A stretch of 64,000 nt of DNA from contig JAJFFF010000033.1 of NCBI GenBank assembly GCA_021776785.1, positions 1 to 64,000 of the forward strand. The letters are read 5' to 3'. How positions within the stretch are numbered: position 1 is the stretch's first letter; each line of letters starts with the position of its first letter. The translations under genes and the position numbers were made by a program. This document shows positions 1 through 10,593 of the stretch, one piece after another. The DNA is from Planctomycetota bacterium (GTDB lineage Bacteria > Planctomycetota > PLA2). The notes beneath the pieces are model-generated. The model made no database searches and was not told where the DNA came from. It saw only the letters and a program-made list of their open reading frames with translations.

Positions 1-35
1 GCGGCGATTGCTTCGGCACGGCCACGCGGGACTAG
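1..35 (+). CDS. Possible 3' end of a gene entering from the left edge
   Basis: Eleven codons read GDCFGTATRD and then a TAG stop at 33-35. The stop lies in the CTAG that borders the repeat array, the same arrangement seen at the ends of purC and of the gene at 13596-15440. That parallel is the only support. The stretch is too short to show homology, and it could be noncoding. Confidence 0.25.
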   Translation, partial: GDCFGTATRD

Positions 36-429
36 CAGCAGCCCGTTGAAGAAGTGCTTGGAATAGCGAGAGCGAGAGATCGGAGTCGAGATCAAGGAGC
101 GGACCACAGCTGTAGCAACGCTACAGCGAGGATCCGCGACGCAGAGATCGGCTTCGAGATCCGCTCGCAGCCCATGTGACTTTTTCAATGGGCTGCTGGC
201 AGTGCGTTGAAGAAGTGCTTGGAATAGCGAGAGCGAGGAATCGGAGCCGAGATCAAGGAGCGAACCGCAGCGGTAGCAACGCTACAGCGAGGATTCGCGA
301 CGCAGAGATCGGCTTCGAGGCCCGCTCGCAGCCCATGTGACTTCTTCAAGGGGCTGCTGGGCAGGCCGTTGAAGAAGTGCTTGGAATAGCGAGAGCGTGG
401 CCCACGTGGCTTTTTCGACGGGCTTCTAG
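32..429. repeat. Tandem array of three inverted-repeat (MITE-like) elements bounded by CTAG
   Basis: Copy 1 spans about 37-197 and copy 2 about 199-358. Copy 3 (about 361-427) is an internal-deletion derivative that keeps little more than the two ends. Each full copy opens with a variant of AGCAGCCCGTTGAAGAAGT and closes with its near reverse complement ending in GGGCTGCT. The array is bordered by CTAG at 32-35 and 426-429, but no CTAG lies between the copies, so it looks like one insertion that expanded in place. The right CTAG contains the uvrA stop codon. No transposase is encoded; single copies recur at 12682-12846 and 13398-13599. Confidence 0.85.
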
Positions 430-3400
430 GAGAGCATCGCCCGACCCGTGTGGGACGCGGGCGTGGCCAAAATCGTAGACAACGGGCCCTGGGCGACGAG
501 TCCGCCGCCGGCCCCGCCGCCTTCCGGGCCGAGGTCGATCAGCCAGTCGGCGGTGCGCAAAAACTCGACGTTGTGCTCGACCACGACCACGGTGTGCCCC
601 TGATCCGCCAAACGGTGCAACACGGCGACGAGTTTTTCGATATCGGTCGGGTGAAGCCCGCAGGTCGGCTCGTCGAGGAGATACAGGACTTCGTTGCGGC
701 TCTTACGGGCGAGTTCGGCGGCGAGCTTCACGCGCTGCGCTTCGCCCCCGGACAGCGTCGTCGCGGGTTGCCCCAGACTCAGGTAGCCAAGCCCGACATC
801 GTCGAGCGTTCCCAAGATCCGCGCCACTTTCGGGACGTTGGCGAACAAATCGCGGGCCTGCGCGATCTCCATGGCCAAGACGTCGGCGATCGAATGCTCC
901 TTGTAGCGCACCTGCAGCGTCTCGCGGTTGTAGCGCTTCCCGCCGCATTCGTCGCACGGCACCCACACGTCGGCGAGAAAATGCATCTCGACTTTGACCG
1001 CGCCCCGCCCCTCGCACGCGTCACATCGACCGCCGGCCCGGTTAAACGAGAACCGACCCGCGTCGTAGCCGCGCAGCCGCGACTCGGGCAACTGCGCGAA
1101 CAGCTTGCGGATCGGATCGAGCGCTTTGGTGTACGTGGCCGGATTCGAAGCCGGCGTCGTTCCGATCGGGTGCTGGTCCACCACGTAGACCGTGCCGAAG
1201 CGATCAAGCCCTTCGACGTCGCCCGGCGTCTTTGCATCGGGTTCATCCGACGCCGCCCACAACACGTCGAACAAGAGGCTCGACTTGCCGGCGCCGGAGA
1301 CGCCGGTGATACACGTCATCGCGCCGACAGGAATCTCGACGTCGATGTGCTTGAGATTGTTCGCGGAAGCGTTGCGGATCGTTAAGAATTCGTCGGGTGT
1401 GCGATCGGGACCGCCCGCGATCGTGCGGCGGCCGGTCACAAAGTCGGCCGTCGGCAGCCCTTTTTTGCGCACGAGCTGTTGGCCCGTACCCGAAAACACG
1501 ATCGTCCCGCCGTGCTTGCCGGCGCCCGGCCCGATATCGATCACGTGATCCGCGGCGCGAATCGTGTCGGAGTCGTGTTCGACGACGAGCACCGTGTTGC
1601 CGAGATCGCGAAGCCCGCGCAACGAATCGAGCAGCCGACCGGTATCGCGCGGATGCAACCCGACGGTCGGTTCGTCCAAGACGTAGATCACGCCGACCAA
1701 GCCCGAGCCGATCTGGGTGGCGAGCCGGATGCGTTGGGCTTCTCCGCCCGAGAGCGTCGCCGTGCGCCGGTTCAGCGTGATGTACTCCAGACCGACCTCG
1801 CAGAGAAACCGAAGGCGTTCACGCACTTCGCGCAGCGGTTCGGCGACGATCTCGGTCAGCTTGACGTCGTCGAAGTACGCGGACGCCTCGCCGACGGTCA
1901 TGCGGGCGACGTCGCCGATGCGCGTCTTGCCCGGCAGGGTCACGGCGCACGACAGCAGATTCAGTCGGTCGCCGTCACAAGACGGACACTCCTGCGGCCG
2001 CATCACGGACGCGATGCGATCGGTCCACGCCCCACCGCTGCTTTTTTTGTACCAGCCTTCGAGGATGGCCGAGACGCCGGGCCATGCGATCTTGGATTGC
2101 AGCCGATACGACTTGCCGCCGGGGCGACGCATCCGTCGCTTGATCTCGTAGACGCGCTCGCCGGTCCCGTCGAATAGGATCTTCATCTGAGCAGCCGTCC
2201 ATGTGGACATCGGATTTTTCAGCGGAAGGTCGTGCGCTTCAGCGACCGCTTCGACCTGCGCGCGGTACCACTTCGACTGCGCGATGTAGCCCGCGGCCCC
2301 GCTCCCGAACGCTTTCCGAAACTTCTCGTCGGGGTAGCGGATCACCTTGCTTGGATCCGCGCGCTGGATCACACCCAGCCCGTGACAACGCGCGCACGCG
2401 CCATGGTGGCTGTTGAATGAAAACATCCGCGGCGCGAGGCCGCCGACCGGCAGGAAGATCCCGAGTTCGGGATTGCCCGGCCGCTCGCTAAACATGGCGA
2501 CGTCCTCGCCCGGCTTCGCGATGCCGGCGATTCCGTCACCCACGCGATACGCCTGCTCCAGTGCTTCGGCGAGCCGCGTTTTACCGGACACAGCGATCCG
2601 GTCCACGACCAGCCACGTCTTCTCTTCTCGATCCTTGAGCGCAACCTGCTTGTTGTCCACGTACAACTTCGTGTAGCCGTCGCGCCGCAACCCGGCCGCA
2701 TCGATCGAAGGCAACGGCGCCAAAACGAGCAACCGCTCACCGCCATACTTGCGCGCCAACCGTCCCGCCTCAACCGACGCCGAACGCGCTTTGAGTTCGG
2801 CACCCGTCACCGGATCGCGCGGCGTTCCCGCCCGCGCGAACAACAGGCGCAGGTAGTCGTGAATCTCGGTGGTCGTCGCCACGGTCGAACGCGGGTTGCG
2901 CGAGCGGTTGCGTTGGTCGATCGCAATCGCCGGGCCCAGCCCTTGGATGGACTCGACCGGCGGCTTGTCCATGCGCCCCAAGAAGCGACGCGCGTACGTC
3001 GAAAGCGACTCGACGTAGCGGCGCTGCCCCTCCGCGAAAATCGTGTCGAAGGCGAGCGATGTCTTGCCCGATCCCGACGGCCCCGTGATGACGGTCAACG
3101 ATTCGGCCGGGATCGTTACGTCCACCGACTTGAGGTTGTGCAGACTGGCGCCGCGCACAACGAGATCGCGCGCCTTTTTGCCTTTCCGCTTTTTGACGAC
3201 CGGCGCTTTCGTCTTGCGCGGTTTCAGCGCGGGCCGCAACGCTTTGCCGGTGTAGCTGGTCTTGTGACGCGCAATGTCTTCCGGCGTGCCCGTCGCGACG
3301 AGTGTGCCGCCGCCCGCCCCCCCTTCGGGGCCCAGGTCGAGGATCCAATCCGCCGACTTGATGACATCGAGGTTGTGCTCGATCACGAGCACGCTGTTGC

Positions 3401-6023
3401 CGCGCTCGACGAAACGGCTGAGGCTTTCGAGCAAACGACGTACGTCTTCGTGGTGGAGCCCGGTCGTCGGTTCGTCCAACACATACAGGGTCTGACCGGT
3501 GCCGGGGCGTCCGAGCTCCTTCGCAATCTTGACGCGTTGCGCTTCACCCCCGGACAGCGTCGTCGCCGGCTGCCCGAGCGTGATGTAGCCGAGACCGACA
3601 TCGCGCATGGTGTCGAGGATGCGCGACAGTCGTGGATGATCGGTAAAGAACTCGCACGCTTCGGCGACCGGCATATCCAAGACGTCGGCGACGTTTTTGC
3701 CTTTGAATTCAATCTCCAGCGTTTCGTCGTTGAAGCGTTTACCGCTGCACACCTCGCACTCGATCTGCACGTCAGGCAAGAACTGCATCTCGACGGTCTT
3801 GACGCCCGCGCCGCCGCACTCCTCGCAACGCCCGCCCTTCACGTTGAAGCTAAAGCGGCCCTTCTTGTAGCCGCGCGCGCGGGCTTCGGGCACACGCGCG
3901 TAGAGTTCGCGCACGTCGTCGAACAGCTTCGTGTACGTGGCCGGGTTGGAGCGCGGGGTGCGCCCGATGGCCGACTGATCGATTTCGATGACCTTGTCGA
4001 TGGCCTCGATGCCGTCCACGCTGTCGTGATCGCCGGGAACCTCCTCGGACTTATGAAGGGCGACGGCGAGCGCGCGCCGCAACACGTCGTTGACCAGCGA
4101 CGATTTGCCCGAACCGGAGACGCCGGTGACGCATGTGAGCACACCGAGCGGAAACGATGCGTCAACGCCTTGGAGGTTGTGGTGCCGCGCGTTGCGCACC
4201 ACGATCTCGCCGTGGGCTTCGCGGCGCGCGTCCGGCACCGGGATCACGCGATCGCCACGCAGGTATGCCGCGGTCAGCGATTGCTTGTTATGCCACACGT
4301 CGGCGGGATAGCCCGCCGCGATGATCGTCCCGCCTTCCACGCCGGCGCCCGGCCCGACATCGACCAAGAAGTCGGACTCGCGCATCGTTTCGTCGTCGTG
4401 CTCGACGACCAACACCGTGTTGCCGGCGTCGCGCAGCCGCTTAAGCGATTGCAGCAGGCGGGCGTTGTCGCGCGGATGCAAACCGATGCTCGGCTCGTCG
4501 AGCACGTACGTCACACCCTTGAGCCCCGCACCCACCTGAGTCGCTAACCGAATCCGTTGCGCTTCGCCTCCCGCCAGCGTCGCCGCCGAACGATCCAGCG
4601 TCAGGTAGCCCAGGCCGACCTCGGCGAGAAACCCGAGCCGGCTGTCGAGCTCTTTTAGGATCTCGTCGCCCACGAGCGCGTCGCCGCCCGCCAGCGTCAC
4701 CGACCGAAAAAACGCAAGAGCGTCGTCCACCGAAAGCGTGACGACGTCCGCGATGTTGCGGTCGAAAAACGAGACCGCCAACGCGGCGGGTCGTAGCCGC
4801 CGACCGTCACACGTCGCGCATTGCATGTCGGACACGAATCGCTCGACGCCCCGCGCCCCGCGCACCTTCCACGCTTTCTCCATCGCGGGCAGGATGCCGT
4901 GAAACGTCACCGTGTCCTTCATTGAGATGTCGTAGGACTTGCCCGCCCACGTTCGTTTGCGGCCGACCTTCGCGCCGGGCGCGCCGTAGAGGACGAGCTG
5001 CCGCTGCTTCTCGCTCAGCTTGCGCCACGGTTTGTCCACCGGCACGATGCCGGCGAGTTCGTCCACCTTGATCGCGGTGTACGTGAGGTACTTGTTTTTG
5101 GTCTTCGTCATGATGCCGAGGGCGCCGTCCTGAATGGACGCGTCCTCGTTGACGATGACTTTGTTCGGGTCGATCGACCGGCACACTCCGAGGCCGTTGC
5201 AGTCCGGGCAGGCGCCACGCGGCGAGTTGAACGAGAAAAAACGCGGGTCGAGTTCGGGGAGATCGACGCCGCAGTCGATGCAGTGCAGGTGGCGCGAAAA
5301 CGCGGTGATCTCGCCGTCACTGTTAAGCACGTGCATGAACCCATCGCCGCGTTCTAGCGACCGCTCGACTCCTTCGGCCAAGCGGCTGCGAATCGACGGC
5401 TTCACGACAATGCGATCCATCACCGCTTCGATCGTGTGACGCTTGTAGCGCTCCAACCGCATGTCCTGTTGGAGCGTGACGATCGTGCCGTCGATGCGCG
5501 CACGCACGAACCCGTCGCGCAACAGGTCGTTCAGCTCTTTTCTGTACTCGCCCTTGCGGTCGCGGATGAGCGGCGCCAAAAGCACGGCGCGTTGGCCGTC
5601 GTACTCGGCGAGGATACGCTCGACGATACGCTCCGGCGTCTGCGCGACGACCTGGTTCCCGCACTCCGGGCAGCCGGGCGTACCGAGCCGCGCGAACAAG
5701 AGCCGCAGGTAATCGTAAATCTCGGTGATCGTGCCGACGGTGCTGCGCGGGTTGCGCGACACCGTTTTTTGATCGATGGACACGGCCGGCGAGAGGCCCT
5801 CGACGTGCTCGACCTTGGGCCGATCGATCCCGCCTAGGAACTGCCGCGCGTAACTCGACAGCGATTCGAGAAACCGTCGCTGCCCTTCGCGATAGATCGT
5901 GTCGAATGCGAGCGACGACTTACCGGATCCAGAGACACCGGTAATCGTGGTCAACGTGTCACGGGGAATCGACACGTCGATCCCCTTGAGATTGTGCTCC
6001 CGCGCGCCCTTAACAATAATCAT
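426..6023 (-). CDS. uvrA: Tandem (double-length) excinuclease ABC subunit A
   Basis: DNA damage-recognition ATPase of nucleotide excision repair, which loads UvrB at lesions. At 1865 residues it is about twice the usual length and consists of two complete UvrA-like halves joined by a Lys/Arg-rich linker near residues 935-952. Each half has two ABC ATPase modules: Walker A GVSGSGKS at residues 29-36, with further Walker A motifs and [16 protein letters not shown] signatures through both halves. The first half keeps both zinc fingers (CIDC with CPDC, and CEEC with CEVC). The second half keeps the C-terminal finger (CDAC/CDEC) but lacks the first Cys pair of the N-terminal finger and has only CARC. 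A single ORF without interruption argues for a real fusion. Its TAG stop lies in the border of the repeat array. Confidence 0.95.
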   Translation of the reverse strand: MIIVKGAREHNLKGIDVSIPRDTLTTITGVSGSGKSSLAFDTIYREGQRRFLESLSSYARQFLGGIDRPKVEHVEGLSPAVSIDQKTVSRNPRSTVGTITEIYDYLRLLFARLGTPGCPECGNQVVAQTPERIVERILAEYDGQRAVLLAPLIRDRKGEYRKELNDLLRDGFVRARIDGTIVTLQQDMRLERYKRHTIEAVMDRIVVKPSIRSRLAEGVERSLERGDGFMHVLNSDGEITAFSRHLHCIDCGVDLPELDPRFFSFNSPRGACPDCNGLGVCRSIDPNKVIVNEDASIQDGALGIMTKTKNKYLTYTAIKVDELAGIVPVDKPWRKLSEKQRQLVLYGAPGAKVGRKRTWAGKSYDISMKDTVTFHGILPAMEKAWKVRGARGVERFVSDMQCATCDGRRLRPAALAVSFFDRNIADVVTLSVDDALAFFRSVTLAGGDALVGDEILKELDSRLGFLAEVGLGYLTLDRSAATLAGGEAQRIRLATQVGAGLKGVTYVLDEPSIGLHPRDNARLLQSLKRLRDAGNTVLVVEHDDETMRESDFLVDVGPGAGVEGGTIIAAGYPADVWHNKQSLTAAYLRGDRVIPVPDARREAHGEIVVRNARHHNLQGVDASFPLGVLTCVTGVSGSGKSSLVNDVLRRALAVALHKSEEVPGDHDSVDGIEAIDKVIEIDQSAIGRTPRSNPATYTKLFDDVRELYARVPEARARGYKKGRFSFNVKGGRCEECGGAGVKTVEMQFLPDVQIECEVCSGKRFNDETLEIEFKGKNVADVLDMPVAEACEFFTDHPRLSRILDTMRDVGLGYITLGQPATTLSGGEAQRVKIAKELGRPGTGQTLYVLDEPTTGLHHEDVRRLLESLSRFVERGNSVLVIEHNLDVIKSADWILDLGPEGGAGGGTLVATGTPEDIARHKTSYTGKALRPALKPRKTKAPVVKKRKGKKARDLVVRGASLHNLKSVDVTIPAESLTVITGPSGSGKTSLAFDTIFAEGQRRYVESLSTYARRFLGRMDKPPVESIQGLGPAIAIDQRNRSRNPRSTVATTTEIHDYLRLLFARAGTPRDPVTGAELKARSASVEAGRLARKYGGERLLVLAPLPSIDAAGLRRDGYTKLYVDNKQVALKDREEKTWLVVDRIAVSGKTRLAEALEQAYRVGDGIAGIAKPGEDVAMFSERPGNPELGIFLPVGGLAPRMFSFNSHHGACARCHGLGVIQRADPSKVIRYPDEKFRKAFGSGAAGYIAQSKWYRAQVEAVAEAHDLPLKNPMSTWTAAQMKILFDGTGERVYEIKRRMRRPGGKSYRLQSKIAWPGVSAILEGWYKKSSGGAWTDRIASVMRPQECPSCDGDRLNLLSCAVTLPGKTRIGDVARMTVGEASAYFDDVKLTEIVAEPLREVRERLRFLCEVGLEYITLNRRTATLSGGEAQRIRLATQIGSGLVGVIYVLDEPTVGLHPRDTGRLLDSLRGLRDLGNTVLVVEHDSDTIRAADHVIDIGPGAGKHGGTIVFSGTGQQLVRKKGLPTADFVTGRRTIAGGPDRTPDEFLTIRNASANNLKHIDVEIPVGAMTCITGVSGAGKSSLLFDVLWAASDEPDAKTPGDVEGLDRFGTVYVVDQHPIGTTPASNPATYTKALDPIRKLFAQLPESRLRGYDAGRFSFNRAGGRCDACEGRGAVKVEMHFLADVWVPCDECGGKRYNRETLQVRYKEHSIADVLAMEIAQARDLFANVPKVARILGTLDDVGLGYLSLGQPATTLSGGEAQRVKLAAELARKSRNEVLYLLDEPTCGLHPTDIEKLVAVLHRLADQGHTVVVVEHNVEFLRTADWLIDLGPEGGGAGGGLVAQGPLSTILATPASHTGRAMLS

Positions 6024-6092
6024 CGCGAACCGGGCATAGTAGCGCGCGATCCCGACGCCAGCTAGCGGACCGACGGACCGGGAGGCAGCGCG

Positions 6093-6875
6093 TTACCCGC
6101 GTCGCGGCTGGAGTTTTTTGCGGATCGCCGCGTGGACGCCGGGCGTGCCGGCCGCGATGTGCCCGCTGTGGATCACCGATGCGAGGTCTTGTTTGCCGTC
6201 GAAGTCGGTGACCACGCCGCCCGCCTCGCGGATTAACAAGACGCCCGCGGCAACATCCCACGGGTTGAGATGGAGTTCCCAAAACCCGTCGAGGCGGCCG
6301 GCGGCAACCAGCGCCATGTCGATCGCAGCCGAACCCATCCGGCGGATGCCGGCGCACGCCATGCCCAGCGTTTCGAAATTGTCGAAGTTGTGATCCGGCA
6401 GTTCGTCGCGCCGATACGCGAACCCCGTCGCAAGGATCGCTTCGCGCAGGCTCTCGGTCGCCGATACGTGCATCGGGGCGTCGCCGACGAAACAACCTTC
6501 GCCGCGCGCCGCGGAAAACGTTTCGCCCAAGGGCGGGGCGGCCACGGCGGCAGCGAGCAATTCGCCATCTTCGACGAGCGCAATCGACACGCACCAACAC
6601 GGAAGGCCGTGCAGGAAGTTCACCGTGCCGTCGAGCGGATCGATGATCCACTGTCGACGTGCGCCGGTTGCGCGGAGCGAGCCTTCTTCGGCCAACACGT
6701 CGTCGGCCGCAGGAATGCGCTCCAGGATGTAGCGTTCGGAAGCGACATCGGCCGCACTCACGAGATCGCGCGACGCGCCGTGTTTGCGGTCGGCATCGGC
6801 GCGACCGAGCTTGCCCGCGTACTCCTGAAGCAGCGCGGCCGCACCCTCGGCGATATCGATCACCATCTCGCGCAT
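6093..6875 (-). CDS. Inositol monophosphatase family protein (SuhB/CysQ-like)
   Basis: Mg-dependent Li-sensitive sugar/inositol phosphatase fold, 260 residues, close to the family norm. Visible metal-site motifs are EEG at 63-65, DPLDGT at 79-84 (preceded by WII), and a downstream NPWDVAAG with a following GG(V)VTDFDG segment. The start at 6875 is chosen because it lies 4 bases after the stop of the carboxypeptidase gene. A longer in-frame reading to 6932 would overlap that gene by 53 bases and adds nothing conserved. The real substrate (inositol phosphate, histidinol phosphate, PAP or fructose bisphosphate) cannot be told from sequence. It is the last gene of a minus-strand run that starts at aroA. 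Confidence 0.85.
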   Translation of the reverse strand: MREMVIDIAEGAAALLQEYAGKLGRADADRKHGASRDLVSAADVASERYILERIPAADDVLAEEGSLRATGARRQWIIDPLDGTVNFLHGLPCWCVSIALVEDGELLAAAVAAPPLGETFSAARGEGCFVGDAPMHVSATESLREAILATGFAYRRDELPDHNFDNFETLGMACAGIRRMGSAAIDMALVAAGRLDGFWELHLNPWDVAAGVLLIREAGGVVTDFDGKQDLASVIHSGHIAAGTPGVHAAIRKKLQPRRG

Positions 6876-6879
6876 CGGG

Positions 6880-8226
6880 TTACCGCTCACGCGCCAAGCG
6901 CTTGACGATGCGATCTTGCAGGGCGCGCGCACGGGCCCGCGATCGGCCGTTACACAAGATCACAAACACGTAGCGCCCGCCGTTTTGGCCGGTGACATAG
7001 CCCGACAGGGCGCTGACGCCGCGAATGGTTCCGGTCTTCGCGCGCAAGCGGCTCTTTAGGTCGCGGTAGCGGCGGCGCAGCGTGCCTTCGCCGCCCTTCG
7101 CGAACGCTTCGACAAACACCGGCTCGTCGCGGTAGCGTTGCATCGCGTCGTAGAGCGTGCGCGCAGTGACGCGGTTGGTCCGCGCCAAACCCGACCCGTC
7201 CTGCCAGTCCAGCCCCTGGATCGACACGCCCTCCCGGGCCAGCGCGGCCGCACCGCTTTTCGCGGCGGACGCGAACGAGCCTTTGCCGAGACGTCGAAAC
7301 AGGCATTCGGCGTAGAGGTTTTGGCTGTCCGTCAACATCACCGTCATCGTGCGGCGGATCTTGCTACGCACAAACAACACGCGCTCCGCTTCCGCGGGCT
7401 TCTTGCCGCGGAGGACCTTGCCGGATACCGCGATGCCTTCGGCTCTCAGCGCCGCGCGCAGCCCGGCGCCGAAAAACCGCACCGGATCGGCGACGGTCAG
7501 GTTGGCCGGGACGCCGCGGCTGGTGAGCTGCACGCGCCCGCGCACCGCCAACTCACCGGAGTCCGCGCGCGCCACGTGCACGACGTGCGAACGGCCCGCC
7601 GTGGTCTCGCATCGATTGAGTACCACCGGTCGCAACAACGAGGGCAAGATCTCGACGCGCGCGGGCGCACCCGAACGCCCGCCGGGCTTGACCGTTAGAT
7701 CCCAACACGAATCGTTAAAGACGAGCGCGGCGACCGGTGCGCAGTACCAACGATCGAGCTGGTCCTTGGGCCAATCCGGATGGATCGTCACGTTGTCGAA
7801 CCGCGAGCTGTCGAGCACCAGGTGCCGGCACTTCGTGACGCCGTGCGCCTTGAGCTCGCGCGCGACGTTGCGCATCATTGCGGTGGCGTCTCCGCCGAAG
7901 AAGCGCCCGCTCCAGTTCGGGTCGCCGTCCCCCACGACAACCAGATCGCCCTCGGCCGTGCGCACGAACTCGGTCACGAATCGGAAGTTTGGACCGAGAC
8001 GCGCCATCGCCGCTGCGCCCGTCAAGATCTTCATGTTGCTCGCGGGTGTCCGCGGCGTGTCCGGTGCGATGGCGAGCAGCGGCGGTTCGCCCGCGCGCCC
8101 GACCATGACGCTTAGACCGCGACGGTCAATGCGCGCGGCGTCGACTTCGCCGGAGAACGACGGCGCCAGAAGGAGGAGCGAGATCCAGAACACGATGCTC
8201 TTTACTCTATCGGCTCCCGGGCCCAA
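6880..8226 (-). CDS. D-alanyl-D-alanine carboxypeptidase/endopeptidase, PBP4 (S13) family
   Basis: Periplasmic peptidoglycan carboxypeptidase or endopeptidase that trims or cuts crosslinks. After an N-terminal hydrophobic signal segment (residues about 10-29) it has the SxxK motif SNMK at 63-66, an SxN motif in DSQNLYAE, and a KTG motif in AKTGTIRG, the three active-site motifs of serine penicillin-binding proteins in the right order. The length of 448 residues fits DacB-type enzymes. The start is TTG at 8226; an internal GTG at 8193 would still leave a signal sequence. It sits 27 bases after the small lipoprotein gene in the same minus-strand run, and the PBP itself implies a peptidoglycan wall. 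Confidence 0.9.
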   Translation of the reverse strand: MGPGADRVKSIVFWISLLLLAPSFSGEVDAARIDRRGLSVMVGRAGEPPLLAIAPDTPRTPASNMKILTGAAAMARLGPNFRFVTEFVRTAEGDLVVVGDGDPNWSGRFFGGDATAMMRNVARELKAHGVTKCRHLVLDSSRFDNVTIHPDWPKDQLDRWYCAPVAALVFNDSCWDLTVKPGGRSGAPARVEILPSLLRPVVLNRCETTAGRSHVVHVARADSGELAVRGRVQLTSRGVPANLTVADPVRFFGAGLRAALRAEGIAVSGKVLRGKKPAEAERVLFVRSKIRRTMTVMLTDSQNLYAECLFRRLGKGSFASAAKSGAAALAREGVSIQGLDWQDGSGLARTNRVTARTLYDAMQRYRDEPVFVEAFAKGGEGTLRRRYRDLKSRLRAKTGTIRGVSALSGYVTGQNGGRYVFVILCNGRSRARARALQDRIVKRLARER

Positions 8227-8253
8227 AAGCGGGCGGAGCGTCCAGAGAATGGG

Positions 8254-8754
8254 CTACTTAAAGAAGCTGACTTGGTCGTTGGCCATCGACAGCGCGGACA
8301 GCTCCTCGGTGGAGTAGGGACGCTCGTCGCGCTGCTGCGTGAAGACGGCGACCTGGGTCGCATAGACCATCAAGTTCTCGTGATCCTTGAGCCAGCGAAC
8401 TTCGATCGATTGCGCCGCCTCGATCCAGAGTCCACGGAGGAGCAGCGTGGCGTCGCCGCGCACGATCGTGACCGAAGCCTTGGGCGACTCGCGCGTCACG
8501 CCTGTGAGCTTAATCTCGTCGCGAAAGCGCTCCGACATAACAAGCCGCGCATCCCGTGCCTTAATCTGCGTCGGAACAGCCAGGGCGATCTCGTCGGGCC
8601 GCGTCGGCTCCGGCGGACGCGTGACGCCCGCGCACGCCGCGCTGAAAACGAGCAAAGCCACGCCCAACGCGCACCGGCTCGTCCGAAGGGGCCCGCGACT
8701 CCTCGGCCCCGCATCGCGCGAACGCATCCGGACGAGTCGGTGTGGGTTCGGCAC
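8254..8754 (-). CDS. Small putative lipoprotein of unknown function
   Basis: Encodes 166 residues from a GTG at 8754 that lies 3 bases after the stop of the TPR gene, or 157 residues from the ATG at 8727; the ATG gives the more usual signal-peptide n-region. An Arg-rich start, a hydrophobic stretch and the lipobox FSAAC indicate a lipoprotein. The mature part has no motif I recognise; it seems to be one small beta-rich domain. The tight spacing to both neighbours suggests cotranscription with the TPR protein and the carboxypeptidase, so an envelope role is plausible. Confidence 0.7.
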   Translation of the reverse strand: MPNPHRLVRMRSRDAGPRSRGPLRTSRCALGVALLVFSAACAGVTRPPEPTRPDEIALAVPTQIKARDARLVMSERFRDEIKLTGVTRESPKASVTIVRGDATLLLRGLWIEAAQSIEVRWLKDHENLMVYATQVAVFTQQRDERPYSTEELSALSMANDQVSFFK

Positions 8755-8757
8755 GGA

Positions 8758-10590
8758 CTAGTTGTCTTCCTTCGAAGGCGTATTCGGCGCCTGGGCGCTG
8801 GCGTCCTTTGAATCGGGGCGCGACCAAAAATCGCGGAGCTCTTTCACGATCGCCGCACGTTCGCCCACGACCACCGGCTTCTCGCGACGCTCGGGCGCGC
8901 GAAAATCGCGGCCCCAGTAGACGCGCAAGAACTCATAGCCCGCGGACCAGGTGCGCCACGGCATGTCGTCGTCGAGCAGGACCAAGCTCACGGTGTGATC
9001 CACAAGCGGCGCGGAACGCTGCGTGCGCGCCTGGCTGGGATCGGCGCCGACGACTTTGGTCAGACCGGCGAACGCTTGTTCGAAGAGCGGGGATGCATCC
9101 TCGCTGCGCGCGTAGGCGATCCAAGTCTTTCGCGCTTTTTGCACTTGCTCGTCGGTGTAGTCGGCCACGCCGTCGCCGCGAACAGCCGAACGACGCGCGC
9201 AGATGCGTGCGAGCGAAAGATCGAGATCGCGCATCACCGCGCCGTTGGTGTCTTCCAGGCAGTAAAAGAGCGTCGGGAGCGCTATCACGGCGCCGCAGGC
9301 CGCGACGGCGCGGACCGCTTCCTTGCGAACATCGACGGTGCGCTGCGAATCCTCAAACGGGTACACAAAATGCACGAGGATGCGCACGAGCTGCGGATCT
9401 TTCACGTCTGTACGCAGGAAGCGCAGGACCTCGATCGTCAGCTCGGGCGGCGATTTGATGAGCGAGCGCATGATGTGGCGAATGATCGACGGCGCCAGGT
9501 TCTTGAGGTGCTTGTTGCCCAAGAGCGCGTCATTGACGTAGAGCTGCAAGAGCGTCCGCATCGCCTTGACGCGCGCGTCCGTCGGGATGCCGTTGTTTTT
9601 GACGACGTCGAGCATCGATTTGACCTGCCAAACGGCGGGCGCCGCTTTGCCCATCTCGCGCAGGTCGGCGAGGCGTTCCTTGAGCACGCCGCGTTCTTCG
9701 GCCTTCAGCGACTCCTGATTCACAAGGCGTTCCAGCACGCGCTCTAAGTTCTTTAGGTCGTAGAGCTGGCTATAGAGTTGCGCGAGCATCTTCAGCGAAT
9801 CGTCGCGCGCACCTTGCTCCATCGTCGTGTCATTGTGAATGGACTCGAGTTTCGCGACCGACTTGTCGATCATGCGCAGGTCTTTAAAAACCTTCGCCTG
9901 AAACAAGTGCGCGCGCGGACTCTTCGGGAACTGGAAGACGTAGGCCCGCGAGGCACCGATCGCCTTCTTGCCCCATTTCTCTTTTGCCTTCTCGTCGATC
10001 TCGGCGTGGTACTTCACAACGTAGATGCGCGCCAATCCGATACACGCTTCCCCAGTGACTTCGATGCCCATCGAGCGCTTGAACCACCGGATGGCTTTGT
10101 CGTGTTTGCCCTGGCGATCGTAGATGCGCGCCTTGTTGATGATGGCCGGCAAGTAGTTACTGTCGATGGCGATGGCGCGGTCGAGGTGCTCGTGCGCACG
10201 CCGCAGGTTGCGTTTGCTTTCGGCCAAGGCGGCCAGCGATGTGTGCGCGGCGGGGAACGCCGCATAGCTGGCGAGCGCGCGTTTGAACGCTTTTTGCGCT
10301 TCGGTCGGGCGCTTAAACACCATCTGCAGCGTGTAGCCGTACACGAAATGGCGCATCGCCTTCTCGCGCGGGTTGACGCTCGCTTCGGCGCGCGACTTAA
10401 AGTAGTCGAGGAGCACCTGCGCTTTCGTCTTGCCTTCCCGCACAAGTTTGACCCGCTCTTGCAGCTCACGCAGGAACGGCTCCATGTCGGCATCTCGAAT
10501 GATGCCGGAGCTCTTGGGCGCGGCATGCACAGGGGGCGCGAGGGTCAGCGCGACAAGACTCAAAACGGCGGTCGTCAACATCAATCGCAT
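8758..10590 (-). CDS. Secreted TPR/HEAT-like repeat protein
   Basis: The 610 residues begin with a clear signal peptide (MRLMLTTAVLSLVALTLA, cleavage after HAA). Residues about 75-260 hold tetratricopeptide-type helices, for example the AxxxxxRALASYAAFPAAHTSLA and HLDRAIAIDSNYLPAIINKA patterns. Later helices (about 330-480) resemble HEAT repeats with a VRKEAVRAVAACG segment. There is no catalytic motif, so a scaffold or periplasmic interaction role is the only reasonable guess. The gene follows aroA by 3 bases and is followed by the small lipoprotein 3 bases later, a compact operon arrangement. Confidence 0.8.
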   Translation of the reverse strand: MRLMLTTAVLSLVALTLAPPVHAAPKSSGIIRDADMEPFLRELQERVKLVREGKTKAQVLLDYFKSRAEASVNPREKAMRHFVYGYTLQMVFKRPTEAQKAFKRALASYAAFPAAHTSLAALAESKRNLRRAHEHLDRAIAIDSNYLPAIINKARIYDRQGKHDKAIRWFKRSMGIEVTGEACIGLARIYVVKYHAEIDEKAKEKWGKKAIGASRAYVFQFPKSPRAHLFQAKVFKDLRMIDKSVAKLESIHNDTTMEQGARDDSLKMLAQLYSQLYDLKNLERVLERLVNQESLKAEERGVLKERLADLREMGKAAPAVWQVKSMLDVVKNNGIPTDARVKAMRTLLQLYVNDALLGNKHLKNLAPSIIRHIMRSLIKSPPELTIEVLRFLRTDVKDPQLVRILVHFVYPFEDSQRTVDVRKEAVRAVAACGAVIALPTLFYCLEDTNGAVMRDLDLSLARICARRSAVRGDGVADYTDEQVQKARKTWIAYARSEDASPLFEQAFAGLTKVVGADPSQARTQRSAPLVDHTVSLVLLDDDMPWRTWSAGYEFLRVYWGRDFRAPERREKPVVVGERAAIVKELRDFWSRPDSKDASAQAPNTPSKEDN

Positions 10591-10593
10591 CGG

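Noticed and set aside
2859-4547. Long plus-strand ORF of 562 codons opposite uvrA
   Set aside because: It is fully antisense to conserved UvrA ATPase modules, lacks any domain, and its length is explained by high GC in the third codon position.
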